From assembly GCA_964007475.1 (NCBI GenBank), contig OZ023273.1:46067525-46131524 (forward strand): a DNA stretch of 64,000 nt. Direction: 5' to 3'. Source of the stretch: Hybos culiciformis. Lineage: Eukaryota; Arthropoda; Insecta; Diptera; Hybotidae. Position numbers and translations under genes: made by a program. Below are positions 1-12,782 of this stretch, in pieces; within the stretch, counting starts at the first letter, position 1, and each line of letters begins with the position of its first letter. The notes under the pieces are model-generated. The model ran no database searches. It was given only the letters and a program-made list of their open reading frames with translations, and was not told the DNA's origin.

Positions 1-1696
1 TGTGTAATTATAAAACTAAACATCCTCAAAATTGAAAAAAATTAATGAGTATAACAGAGAATAGAAAAGCTTTTTTGCATACATATGTTTTGGGGGTCTG
101 AAAAAATAGGAAAAAAAATAAAAACGATATTTTAAAAAGTTGTTTGACATAGTTACTCTATATTATACTTCCTTTATGGTGAAACACAAAAATTGGATTT
201 TTATCATTCGCATTTTTTTGTAGAAAATAACAGGATCCAATCACCAGCAATATCTTGATCCAATCACCAGCAATATCTCTCTATATATTTTTTCGTACTT
301 GCTGTTTCTAAATCCATTGATTCAAGTTAATAATTTAAAAAAAAAAAAATTCGTAATAATATAATTTTTAAAAATAATAGAATTTATAAATTTTGATTTC
401 CAATTGAACAAACTTTTTTTTTCATTGTACATACTTTATGCGAGCAGACAATGGAATATATGAACAAACTCTATGTACAGACATTTGTTTGTGCATACAT
501 TATACAGATAAAAATTTGTGCAATTGCACAGACAATGGAATACATTGAGCAAAGCAATTTGTACAGAGTCGAATTTGTTCATTTTTTGAGCAGATTTTTT
601 TGAGCAGATATCTGTGCATTGAACAGACAGTGGAATACAGCCTTTATACATAATGTATAATTATTGTTATTATACACTTTTATTCGATTATAATAGCACT
701 ATTTGATTCCCCGTAGTCCATTTTATGAATGCGATTTTATTCCATTCTAAAATGTATTATTTTATACAAGAAAATATTGCATGTCAATTATATGAAATTA
801 TATGAAACTTCGAAATTTCATCCAAAAAAAACTATACTTTTTCGAACAATATTATGTATTTGTTTTTTGCTTATATAGTTTTACTTATGTTATTTTCAAA
901 GTTGAAATGAAGCAGTGACAATACAATAAAGAAAGCTTATAGATTTGACGACTGATGAATTCTTCACAAATTAACTAAGAAGTTTCTTAACAGTTCCATT
1001 TTAGTGTCCGGACGAGGATTTACTAAAAACATAATAGAGTCCGTTTTTTGAAAAAATGGGCTAACAAATTAAATGAATGAAATAAAAAAAAAATAAAGTT
1101 TCAAGCCGACGGGGACTGTTGACCACTATTTTTACTTACATACACATATATATTTATATTTTAAAATTTTCTATTTTCAGTATTTTTACGAAAAAAATAT
1201 TTTATTTTAATTAAACTAACACGCTTCATTATTCTTTAAAAAGGAAAGGCCTTAGATAACTATGTAGCATTAAATCAAGAAAAACGGATCACTTGTTGGA
1301 ATTTATATTGAACCTGCTGAACTTTATAGGATTAAAATTTTCGGTTTTAGATTTGTTAAACAAAAAAAATAATCGTTTTTTTTATTTTAACAGTTCTAAG
1401 GGTTTATTATCGTTTTTCGTTATAAAAATAGAAAAGTAACAAGAAATAAAGAGTCTTTACTGTATCTAAATTTTTTTTGTAACCTCTGAGCTCTGAATCG
1501 AACGAACCCATATAAGTGACGGATTCAGTGGGTCCTAAATTTATATATATTTAACATAATTTTTCTACATAAACTCAAACAAAACTTAGATTTAATAATA
1601 TATAAATACGGTATTTGAAATTGAAAACTTTTAAGTTCGAATACTTTTGTTGCTATAATTTTTCTTATATTTTACATTTTGGTTTCTCCTGACTTA
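1..1696. other. intergenic AT-rich DNA, no gene seen
   Basis: No open frame here has coding character. Two small repeat features are visible. A 22-bp sequence starting GATCCAATCACC is directly duplicated at 234-255 and 257-278. The stretch 430-650 holds degenerate copies of a motif around CAGACAATGGAATA, mixed with TTTGTGCA words; the open frame across it on the minus strand is a by-product of this repeat. Confidence 0.6.
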
Positions 1697-1704
1697 GTTT
1701 GAAG

Positions 1705-1857
1705 CAGGGCCGTCGGAAGAGGTGGATATGGTGAGTAGTACTACCCACGCCGAAAATTTGTGTTTTTGCACTACATATATAAAACTTCGTAATTTTGCGA
1801 TTGAAGTAGTAAAATGTTGACTACTAATCTGCGGCAAAACAGGTTCTGCCGGCCCTG
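1705..1857. mobile_element. hAT-type MITE (153 bp)
   Basis: The element has inverted ends, CAGGGCCGTCGGAAG on the left and, read inward on the other strand, CAGGGCCGGCAGAAC on the right. It is flanked by GTTTGAAG (1697-1704) and GTTTGAAA (1858-1865), an 8-bp target duplication with one mismatch. CAGGG ends plus an 8-bp duplication are the hallmark of hAT transposons. It is far too short to encode a transposase, so it is non-autonomous. Confidence 0.8.
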
Positions 1858-2016
1858 GTTTGAAATCAAATTCAAATAGTTTCAACGAATTTTTACTAGT
1901 TAATTAAGATTTATTCAAAAAATAAAGTAATGCCGAAATGTTGTTGGTCTCGCCTGAAAATTTTTTTTTAAAGGGGTACGAAAACTTTTGTAACTGACTG
2001 TACATAGTATGTAGAA

Positions 2017-2336
2017 CAGTGGTGTCCAATACAATCGCTTCTCGCCACATGTGGCGAATAGACTTTGTGAATGTGGCAAATGCAGCACTGAAATATTTTT
2101 TATATTAAATAAAGTTTTCACAGCATATTAATGAACTTGTGTTGGCAAAATGCGAAAATGAAAAAAAGAACAAACAAAAATTGTCAAATTTTGGATTTTG
2201 TTATCTTAATAATAAACTTGTTAATTACAATGATACAATAATTAATGAATTTTTTATAAATATTTTAAATGTAGCGAATAAAATTATTTAAAAATAGCGA
2301 TTGTGGCTACAAACAAATTTCTGTTGGACACCGCTG
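2017..2336. mobile_element. hAT-type MITE (320 bp)
   Basis: Inverted ends CAGTGGTGTCCAA and CAGCGGTGTCCAA are flanked by a perfect 8-bp target duplication, ATGTAGAA (2009-2016 and 2337-2344). Words such as GCGATTGTGGC and GCTTCTCGCCACA recur inside. There is no coding capacity. The perfect duplication suggests this copy is younger than its neighbour at 1705. Confidence 0.88.
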
Positions 2337-2344
2337 ATGTAGAA

Positions 2345-5136
2345 GATCACATTTTATTAAAAATTTATTTACCCTTTTTTAAATTAATATGCGCACATAC
2401 GTAATTGTAAATTGTTGTATATGTATAGTAACAACGATTCAACACCCTTCATAAATCTTTATTCTTTAATACCTATGTTATGTTCAGATATACATACAAT
2501 ATTATTGTATATTAAATATTACACTTCTTATAAATAAAAAAAAATTGACATTTACTTGAATGACTGATGAAAAAGTTTTTATTAAAAAGTAAGAGTGTGA
2601 TTAAAAATTTAGATGTCCCTTACTAATTTGAGAAGATTAATATATAAATAGGACAATATAATAGGATTAACATAAGAAGATAAATAACATAATATAATAA
2701 TTATTTTAAACAATATTGTTGGAAATTAAAATAATAGAGCATCTTCTTGAGTACTTAGTATTTTATTTTTGTGGTTTTTTAAGAAGTTACATAATTTGTT
2801 TATACAAATCTTTTATTTGTTAAAAATCATATTTATGAATCTTAAAAGAGTATGAAAATGTTTTATAAATTATCTATAAATTATAATTATTATCATTTTC
2901 GAGTTTTTGTCATAGAAACGAATTCATTTATTTACTAATAAACGGAATTATTGTTAGGAAGATGTGATACAAGTAACTACTCACGTATAAATAATAAATA
3001 TTATGCAATACGTAATAAACGGAATATCCTCCGAACAATCTACACTTATATATTTTAACGTAAACTCCGAATGCTCTTCGAGAGAAAAAAATTTTAATTA
3101 GTTCTAAAATTGTTTTAAATGATCAGAATTCTAAAAATTCTATAGATTGAAATTATCCTAAAAATCTAAGCAAAGTACACATTAAGCTACTCAAAAAAAT
3201 AATGATTTAGTTAGACTAAACGAAAAGATACAAAAAAAAATCTGGAAAATTGGAGAAATCTTTTAATTATTTATTTGAAAAATCAACTTTGCCTGGAGTA
3301 TGGTAAGAGCTCAACAAAAACCAGTCTGTTTTGAAAATGTAATATTTGGAAACATGAAGCTAAAGATAGATGAATTGTTTTAGAAAGGAAAATATGAAGA
3401 GAGATTATTGAAAAGTCATTGGAATAAAATTCAAAAAAATTAAAAAGAGTTTGTTTTGAGGATTCGAAAAAAATAGATGTTTTTTTTTTAGGGTGGGCGA
3501 ATCGCTTCTTAAAGTTTTGAATTCCATCACAACATCAATTCCACTTTATTTCGAAGAAATTTCTTACGTACCTTTAAAATATTTTTGTTTTTAATTCAAT
3601 CCATATCGGGTAATAAACAATTTTTCCTTTTACTCGACGAATTTTCTTTACACCGTTACTAAGTAAGTATATAGAACTCCAAATTTTCATACAAAATAAG
3701 TAAGTTTTAAAGAAATTCCCATAAAAGAATGTATTTCTTAACCCATTTTATTAACTGATACTGATTTGAAAGAGCAAGAATAGAGCTTGCCAGAAAACTA
3801 TTTTCGAATCAAAGTATTATTTGGTTATAGAAAAAGAAAGAAATTTGAGCACTCCCAAGGAAAAAAAATTATAGCTACATATTTATATAATTTTATATAT
3901 TTATATATTTATTAGTTTTATATATATTAATATATTTATATTTTTTTTTTTTTGCTCAAGAACATCCAGAAACAACCCATTTTAAACTTAAGATTAAGAC
4001 TTAATATAGATTTAGAAATTACCTAGCGATGTTATATATTTTTGCCTGTTCTTATGTTTGCAAAAGTATATAACTAGGTAATTTTATGATAAGCTTGTTG
4101 TCTTTAAATTATTAATGTTTTGAACTGAAATTTTAGGTTATTCTCCAGGTTGAAATGTAAAGAAAAAGAAGCTTTTAATCTCGTATATTAGAACCGTGTT
4201 ATATTATAATATAAAAATATAATATCTTATATATGTACATGTTATCTTTCTTTTACTTCAGTCAACCAGAAATAGTAATTTCTTTTTTGCAATTTTTGAA
4301 CATCACATTAAAATTTCATTGTTCACTGTAGTTCAAAATTATTTAATAAACAGGATCTTAAAGAACTTTTTTTTATCCTTTAAAACTATAGATGTATTCT
4401 TTTTTTGTTTTCTAAGAATCATAAATGATGACTTTTTTCATGAATACATTTTTTAGATATCTTCTTCTACCATTTTGAGAAAAATGAAGCATTTTTTTTG
4501 TAATTTTTTTTTTGAACCAATCAAAACTCAAAATTATGTTTCACCCCAATTTGCTATTTCTTTTTTTTTCAAAATAAAATATCATGGATGAAAAAAATTT
4601 GTTTCTCCTTTCGTTTCCACAATTCTAACGAGTAATGCAATGAATAATTTTCATTTGAATTGAGCAACTCATAAAATTTTTCTCCTCCATGGTATAGATA
4701 ATTTTTTTTATATATGTAATATTTCAGGACTTCTTATATTTATAATAATAATATGTAGATAGTTCAGTATCGCTAACTCGTACAAATGTAAGGAAAATAT
4801 TGTTGTACATCTGTATCTATATAAAATGTACAACATTATTATGAATTAGGGGTATATTACATACATTATTCTGTATATTGTATATTATATTATACATTTT
4901 TTATCTTGACAGTATCCTTTTCGTTTCACTAAATTAGAAATTTTAATTTTACATTTCAGTTAATAATCCATTGTCTTCCACAGTAGACACTAGGTTACTA
5001 AAGAACTTTTTACGCGAAGTGTTTAAAATAATTTAAAATTTAATTAATTGTTAATTTTATTTGTTTTTTTTTATCTTTTGGATCGGGGCTGTCAACGATC
5101 TAATAAATTTTTTACTAAAGTTTATTTTAAAAAATA
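2345..5136. other. intergenic, upstream of Fer3
   Basis: This is AT-rich sequence with homopolymer runs and TATATA stretches, for example 3880-3950 and 4190-4240. No coding frame, RNA gene or paired repeat was recognised. It should contain the Fer3 promoter, but no convincing core element stood out. Confidence 0.5.
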
Positions 5137-8100
5137 ATGTCGATGTTTCCGGTTCCAGAAAATTGGGAGAATGGGAACGCAGGTGTATGTTTCTTGATTA
5201 TAAATTAAACATATTTGATAATTTTATATGGTTTAAATTTAAATGAAAACATAAAAAAAAATTTGATTATTTTTTTAAATCAGAAGTGTTCACATTTAAA
5301 CCACGGTTCGATTTTGAAAAATTATGTATAACCATAATGGATAACCGAGTTAGGTTTTATTGCAAAAATTGTATATATTTATTTCAAAGCGAAATTTTCC
5401 GGCGGAACGTTTCTATATATGCAAATTATGAGGCTTAATACCTGATTTTATTTCTCAGACTTACCGTTCAACCTTCGCTTCCCGTGTCTGCTTGAAACAC
5501 CTTGTTTCGTTATTTCCATTTCTCTAATTAAAATTTCTATAAATGATAATTAAAAAAAAAACTCCGTCGGGTCGGAGTATCATCATTTATTTATGAAAAT
5601 AAAAATAAGTAATTTTTTTTAATGGATTTTATTAGCATCCTGAATCAGCTTTTATACCAACTGAAGTGCCATTTACTCCAATATGGCAGGATGCACCAAT
5701 AGTACCATATGCAGGATTTCCATGTTCGGATTTGGGTAAGTGCATTAAAAATTATTAAGCCAAAGTTTGAGGTTTCTTTAAGCCTTCAGTCAAGTCTCAG
5801 CTAGTACAGAGTGATAGGAGTTTTCCACTAATTATTTTACTGCTATTTTATGTAGTCCATAATAATAACTTTAGTTTCTTGAATTCAACTATCTTCTCAA
5901 ATTTGGATGGGCGAAAATTTGTTTCGATCACGTGCTTTCACTCTGATTTGATCAGAGGGTGGTTGAATAATGAGTGTTTTTTTAATTCACATAGCAAATG
6001 TGGAAAAATTTCACTTGTTAGCCCGTTTTCCATCAAAAATGAAAAAACAAACTATATATGTATTTTCATTTTGTGTCTGTCCGACCGACCCACACTAAAA
6101 TGCTTAGCGGAATTCAAGCATTTAAATGTTCAAATATGCGTAATCTTGTTCACTTTCAGTCAAGCTAAAAATTCAGATTCTTTCATTACGGGTTTAGGAA
6201 TAATAATCAAGGGTCTTATCAAATTTTATTCAAAATTTATAGAAATTTAAACTTTTTATAAAATTTAAATGGATTTAGATGTACATTAGCCCCGAATTGC
6301 ACCTTTTTAAGGTTTTGTGATAAAATGAAGATTTTCACAAGCTCATGAAGACAAATAACCACTTATGAAATATATGAAAGTAAATTAAAAAAAATATCTT
6401 ACATATTTTTATTTATAATCAGTTCACCCAATAATATAAGTCTAATGTCTTTTTAAACTTATAATTACAGTACTGAAATTGTAAATGAAATCAGGTCCTT
6501 TTACACTGGTGTCGCTTCGGCCGTATCAACCAATTTAATTGCTATTATGCATTTATTTTTATTAAGTTTCAATCTCTTTGGTTTTATAATTTTTATATTT
6601 TATTTTTTGTAATAAGCTAAAATTTTCTTCAAATGGAATTCCTTTATTTGCAAGATTAAATGTTTATTTCGAAAAGCGATAAGCTCGGACTGAAATTTTT
6701 ATATTGTGCTACCTTGCGCTGTCTCTTAATACGATAATTAAAAAAAATAAGGAAAATAGCGATGGTTTACTGTTAAAATTTTTAATTGTTAATTTATTTT
6801 GATTTATTTATTTTATTTTAATTTCAAAATTAGGCATAAACAAAAAGAGATATTTTTCTTCTAACGTTCTAAATACATTTTATAAAGTTGGAAGACTTTG
6901 TTTGTTTTTATATCTATATTAAAACTTAAAGTTTAATTTTATTCATTATTTTCATATATATTCTTTGATTAATCACAGCATAAGTAAAAATACTCCAGCT
7001 AAGGTATGAACAGTAGGAACCTCATAAATAAAGTATGGGGCCCTGTTCAAAATTTCGAATTAAAATACTTTTTTTATAGTCAATTCTCATACGAATTTTT
7101 TAAAGAATAATTTTTCAGCCTTCAATTGAACTATATAAACACTTTTTTACGTTCTTTTAATCGACATTTAATTCTATACTAATTTTGATCAGACTTCATT
7201 CAAAAATTTAAAATTTTAAAATGTATGCGATAATTATTTCGACCCTTGGCCGGCTAAGAGCTTCTAAAACTCGAAAACCGGAATAAAAGGCTCTCATCCG
7301 TCAGCTTTAATAAAAATTAACAAGATTTCGCATATTTTAACCCAGACTTCATACAAAAATTCAAAATTTTAAAATGTATGTGATAACTATTTCGACCCTT
7401 GGCCGGCTAAGAGCTTCTAAAACTCGAAAACCGGAATAAAAGTCTCTCATCCGTCAGCTTTAATAAAAGTTAACAAGATTTCGCATATCGAAATCGACTT
7501 AGTTGTTTAATAGTTATAAGCATTTTAGTGTGGGACAGACGGACGGATAAACAGACGAAGAGACCGAAGGAAAGACAGAAAATGAATACATATAGTCCTT
7601 TTTCCTTTTTTTTAAAGAAAAATGCGGTTAAAAAATTAAAAGTTTTAACCAATTACCCCAGTTCAGATTTTTCTGCTTGGCAAATAATCTCATTGAGTCT
7701 CAAGTAAGATCGTAAAATTGAATGACTCATCATGCCAAAAGTTTATGTTGATCAACGAATAAGGACATCAATAATCTTCAAATTATAAATGATTTTTTGA
7801 CTAATATTGCTAAAAAACGATGTGCTTCGAGAGTTTCATACAGATTAGTTTTATCATCTTTGTGAATAGAAGGGAGTGATTACTGATTCTTTTCAAGTTA
7901 TAATAAAATCTTAAAATTAATTCATAGCTATTTGGCCTCGATCTCAAATGGGAAATTTAATGAATCAAAGATTATCACCACGAAGTGGTTTACCAGCACC
8001 AAATCAAAATTCTAGCAAAACTAAAAGACGGAGGGTCGCGTCCTTAGCTCAACGGCGTGCAGCCAATATCAGAGAAAGAAGACGAATGTTTAATTTAAAT

Positions 8101-8552
8101 GAAGCGTTTGATAAATTACGGCGAAAGGTAAGTGTAAAATATTTTATGTTATATTTTATTTTAAGAATCACCCAATAATATTTTACAAAATTATAATCTT
8201 CACTTTGTTCACTTCAATCTAGAACTTGTATTGAAATGAAATAAGAAATTGGTTGCAAATAAAATATAAATATTTTATATTGGATTTATTTATTTTCAAT
8301 TTCTAGGTTCCAACATTCGCATATGAGAAAAGATTATCTCGCATTGAAACTCTTCGTTTGGCAATCACTTATATTGGATTTATGAACGAATTATTAACTG
8401 GTACTCCGCATCAAAATCATCTAAAAACAAGATCTCCAGATGTTTATGGAACAGTAAATGGGCATCATAATTCTGGACCACAACCACCACATCATTTGCA
8501 TCCATCATTTCATCAAAGAGATTTTGTTTCACCATATGGTCACAGTTTGTAA
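5137..8552 (+). CDS. Fer3: Fer3, bHLH transcription factor (FERD3L type)
   Basis: Class II basic helix-loop-helix factor of the Fer/PTF1 group, a nuclear E-box binder acting as a heterodimer with an E protein. Exons: 5137-5182 (inferred), 5649-5735, 7928-8127, 8307-8552. Phases agree throughout and give 192 residues, about the length I recall for the Drosophila protein. The bHLH lies at about residues 87-141: basic segment NIRERRRM (91-98), helix 1 [12 protein letters not shown], then [16 protein letters not shown] in helix 2, a stretch nearly invariant in this subfamily. The C-terminus is His/Pro-rich and ends in YGHSL, as in flies. An N-terminal block [12 protein letters not shown] in exon 2 is also uninterrupted coding sequence. 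Exon 1 is the weak point: it begins [14 protein letters not shown] and joins at the acceptor ending at 5648. An alternative acceptor at 5635 would need a different first exon. Intron 2 (2.2 kb) carries repeats. The gene identity is secure. Confidence 0.88.
6040..6115 (-). repeat. dispersed repeat copy in Fer3 intron 2
   Basis: This stretch, read on the minus strand, resembles 7514-7600 on the plus strand: both contain AGCATTTTAGTGTGGG followed by a run of CGGACAGAC-type words and then GAAAATG near ACATATAG. The two copies are inverted relative to each other and lie about 1.4 kb apart inside the same intron. The family was not identified. Confidence 0.5.
7191..7490 (+). repeat. tandem duplication, two copies of about 150 bp
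   Basis: Copy 1 spans 7191-7343 and copy 2 spans 7344 to about 7490. Both start AGACTTCAT and share CGACCCTTGGCCGGCTAAG and GGAATAAAAG, with only scattered differences. The pair sits in Fer3 intron 2, next to the repeat at 7514-7600, and is probably part of the same repeat unit. Confidence 0.8.
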
Positions 8553-11500
8553 TGAGCTCCATGATTTTATGAAAACTGTGTCCTAAGAACTCCAATTTCG
8601 AGTGAAGAGAAAAAATGGATTTTAAAAGTACTTTTTGGATACATTTAATGAAACGATATTGTTCTGTTATTTTTGTTATTGTGATAATTTTTTTAATTTT
8701 TATATTTAATTTACTTAAATTTTATTAAAGTATTAATTTAATTTTTTCTAAAATATTATGAAATTTTTACTAAAATGTATTTTAAGAGAAAAAAAGGGAT
8801 GTGCACCAAGCATAACTTAAATGCGACATCTTATTTTTATATCATCGTCTGAATATAACTTTTTGTTTTAAAATTAAAGTGAAATAATTTGATAATTAAA
8901 TATTTTCAACACTTAAAATAACAGAAGAAAATATTCTAAAACTCATGTGTTGTAGACACAGGAAATTTATTCCAGACAGCCATATCCATGAAATCAATTA
9001 CTTTACCAATAAAAAAGACGTTTGTAATAAGTAAACTATTTAATTTAAACTGGTACTTTTGGATTATTCAAAACTTAAAAATAATTAACAATGTTGGAAA
9101 TGTTACTCATTAAAATGAGTTTCATTTTGAAATATAACACAGATCAAAAATTTTTTTAAATTATTTTATAATAATGATTGTAATATTTGTAATTGATGTA
9201 AAATAGCTAATAAATCTATAATAAAATATTTAAAACTCCATCTTCATTAATTTACAAAATTAAAAATATTTAATTAATACAAAAATTTAATATTACAATG
9301 TTACAAAAACGTTCGTAAATTTCGATTATAATATATATAAGGATATTCTTTGCCTTGCGCCCCTGTTCCAAAAAAGGATAATAGCATGTCTTTTATTACT
9401 TGATAACGTTAAATAAAAATAAGACCAGCGAATTTTGTAAATTTGATATATTGAAGCTCTTTCTAATCGTAAATGAACCCATATGACATATTTCCCATAG
9501 CACCTTTACCTAGTAGTATAGGGTATAATAAGTTTTTGTGACTGAAATAAATTTTGGAGTAAATTTAGTGAAAATCTGTATGCCTTAGTAGTTAATTTAA
9601 ATGTTAGTCACTTAGTGGCTTAGTTAACCGTCGCGTCATCATGGTATTATGACATTGAAGATTGTGGTTATTGAATTTTGATTTCAATTCTCACCTCGCA
9701 ACAATTTGTATAACTTTGTCTATTATCGGAAACACTCTCTGTAGTTTGAACTAGTAAATTAGTTTTTTTTTATTAACGTACATTACGTATATAATAATTG
9801 AATAATACTTAAAAAATAACAGCCCAGTGTACATTAGTTCGGTTTCTGACTTTGGTTATTTTTGTTTTATTTGATGTATAACTACACATTATTAGATTGT
9901 TCAATTTAAATATGAGGAAAAAAAAACTTTTGAGTACTTGCACTTGTTATTAAAGTTATTTTTTAAAAATAGGTGATTAATATTAATAAAATCCCTTTAT
10001 TTTCAGAATCATCATAATGCCCTTTTAGAAAAATCAGATTCTCCCTAATTTTCTCTCAAATGCTAATGAGGGTGCAAAATTAATAAAGTAAATCATATTT
10101 TATTAAAAATGTTAACCCCATAAAATATTTTGCGCGTCAAAGCGTAAAATTTGTTATTTTACCCTAAATTAATAAATTGACTTTATTTTGTATTAAAATA
10201 ACAATAAACATTTTTAATATTTCATAATTTCACAAGGGTGGATGATAAAAATTGTTGATGCAATTTCCTTTAAAATGTCATCCTTGTTAACTAATAAAGG
10301 ATGATACAATTAAAATTAAAAATAAATACCACAGAAAAAGAAAAACATATGCCCTAATTCACATAGATTTACTTAATAGGTGTGAAAATATAGTATAATT
10401 AATTTATAAATATTTTTTAAATAAAAAATATAACTATTTTTCTATAAATAACTCAAATAACAATTCAAATTCATATTTAGATTTCAATTAAGTAAAAATT
10501 TATCACTGAATCGGAAAAAATAATAAGAGTATATAATGAAATGGATATAGAGCTCCAAATGAAAAACTTTGGTTACATACGGTTGCATATAACCGTTGCA
10601 GAATAACTTAAAATATTTATTTTTTATTATCATTATAATAGATTTCAATAAGATATTCAAGTACAAGTTTTAATTTAAAATGTCGCAGACTAATATTTTC
10701 AATAAAAAAATAAAAAAAAAGTCTGGCTTTCTTCAACTTTGTTTACGTTTTAAATTGTTTCAAAGATTTGATGTCACCTGTTTTTAAACATTTGAGTAAT
10801 TTGAAGGTTTTGTAATTAAAAAAACCTTTGATTTTTTAAATGAAGTCTGAAATTTTTTTTAATATGAATAAATTCAAAAATTAGTGGAAAAGCTTTTGTA
10901 AAATTAAATCATAGATTACATTATAAAATTTTTAAATGATTTTGTAATCATAATGGAATGCAAATTGAATTGATTTATTATTATAAAAATTAAAAACGTT
11001 TATTTGACGAATCTCTCTTTTAAACTCTCTTTATATGTTTACATTATAAATGCGAAGATAGAGTGTATCGTCATATCGTGTGCTTTCAAATTATGCGATT
11101 ATCAAATACTTTTTATGTATCTTTTCAATTCAAACTAAATTGTACAAGGTAGACATCTCTAGATTGAATAAAAAACTGATGTAATTTGTTTTGACTTCTA
11201 ATACAATGACTTACTTCTTAATTATTTTATTTAATAGATACACTTTAATTTAGGTTCTTGAAATATAACATTAATGTTAGCATTTGGATTTTGGAACTTA
11301 TTATCAATAATTATCATTCTGTGAGTTTTTAAAAAAGCTATTTTCAATATATTGTATATAATGTATTGGATAACACATAAATATCATAAAAGAGCTTTCC
11401 GTTTTATGCACGCAAAAGTAACATTAAGTATGATGATCTGATGAAACTAATGAGCGTAAAAAATTAATGCCTGTCAAATAATTTTAAATATATGTAGAAT

Positions 11501-11727
11501 GATTATCGAATGTTGGCATACTGTTAAAACAAATTGATTTATCATTCATTTGCTTAATGTCTATTCACAAATTTTGAGATTTTTTAGAATATTCAACTGA
11601 ATCTTAAGCCTGTTATTGATATACTTTTTAAATCTACTACTTCTTATTCGCTCGAACACGTTATCATGGTATTATTTTGAAAATTTCACAATTTATAATT
11701 GTTGAATAAAATACTAAAATGATAAAA
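8553..11727. other. Fer3 3' flank and intergenic DNA
   Basis: The Fer3 3' UTR begins here; candidate ATTAAA and AATAAA signals are too common in this sequence to choose among. The rest is AT-rich with no coding frame. A weak tRNA-like stretch near 9600-9710 was not convincing. No promoter or paired repeat was recognised. Confidence 0.5.
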
Positions 11728-11797
11728 TTTCAAGGTCAATTTAGTATAACAATGATGGCCCATTTCAAGGTCAATTTAGTATAACAATGATGGCCCA
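11728..11797 (+). repeat. 35-bp tandem duplication with two FTZ-F1/ERR-type sites
   Basis: A 35-bp unit is present twice in perfect tandem (11728-11762 and 11763-11797). Each copy contains TCAAGGTCA (11730-11738 and 11765-11773), an exact match to the extended half-site bound by monomeric nuclear receptors such as FTZ-F1 and ERR. The duplication is seen directly; a regulatory role is inference, and no gene start lies within 4 kb. Confidence 0.7.
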
Positions 11798-12782
11798 TGC
11801 AATATACTTAATTAAAAATATATTAATATTTATTTTTAGTAGTATAGATGTTTGTAGTAAAAAAAATTATATATAATTAACCACAATGATTGCCGCAATG
11901 TCTCTTATTATAAACATTATATCTAATAGTACCTAACTATTAAAATAATTGTTCTGTTAATAAATTTACCTACGTAAATGTATCTGAATGAAAAGATTAT
12001 ATGGTAGATTATTTATAAAAAAAAAATCATTTAAAAGTTCTAATAAATTAAATTTAGAAACTGGTATAATTGTTAAAATCTAAAATCCTTAATTGTTTAA
12101 GAATAAAAAGAAAATTTCTTAGCGACAGACAGACAGATAATCAGAGGTCGGTTTCATTATATCTAATATAAGATGATCTAAAACAATATGTTTGTCATTC
12201 TGAAACAAAAATACTTATTAATATTTAACAAAATACTCTCAAATATTTTTTTTAACGCGTAATTTGTATAGGTACGAACGGGTTGTACATAATATATAAT
12301 ATCCATAATAAATTGTTAGGCATTGATTATTAACCTATTATAGGCATACCAACCAGAGACCCAAACAATCGTTCGATTTTCAATAAGCGGCAATCATGTT
12401 ACCTTTTTTTTTAAATCAAACAACAAATAATTAATTAGTATAAATTAGTATAAAATTTATAATAAAAAAGTTTTCTCGTGTTAATCCAAATAATCACAAG
12501 CACAACAAAACAATGTTTAATTACTATTAAAAAGGCTTATTTTGTTCTATGATACCTACGATATTAAATTTCTAAAACACAATTCTAACTATATCTATAA
12601 ATTTCATTCAACTCCCAACTATCCCTTGGAAGTTTTCAGAACACCCTAATTTTTAATCCTTCCTTACATATGTACATTTTTACACTAAAACACATTTCTA
12701 TTAGCATAATATTCTTAAAATCTTATATGTGTATATTAAAAATAATAATTCGATAAAAAAATGATATTAAATTATTAAGCTA

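Noticed and set aside
5879..6250. 123-residue plus-strand frame in Fer3 intron 2
   Set aside because: It overlaps a dispersed repeat, starts with a non-ATG codon and has no recognisable protein features.
9590..9715. Weak tRNA-like stretch (TGGCTTAGTTAAC, later TTTCAATTCTCACC)
   Set aside because: The B-box match is poor and no anticodon arm folds convincingly.
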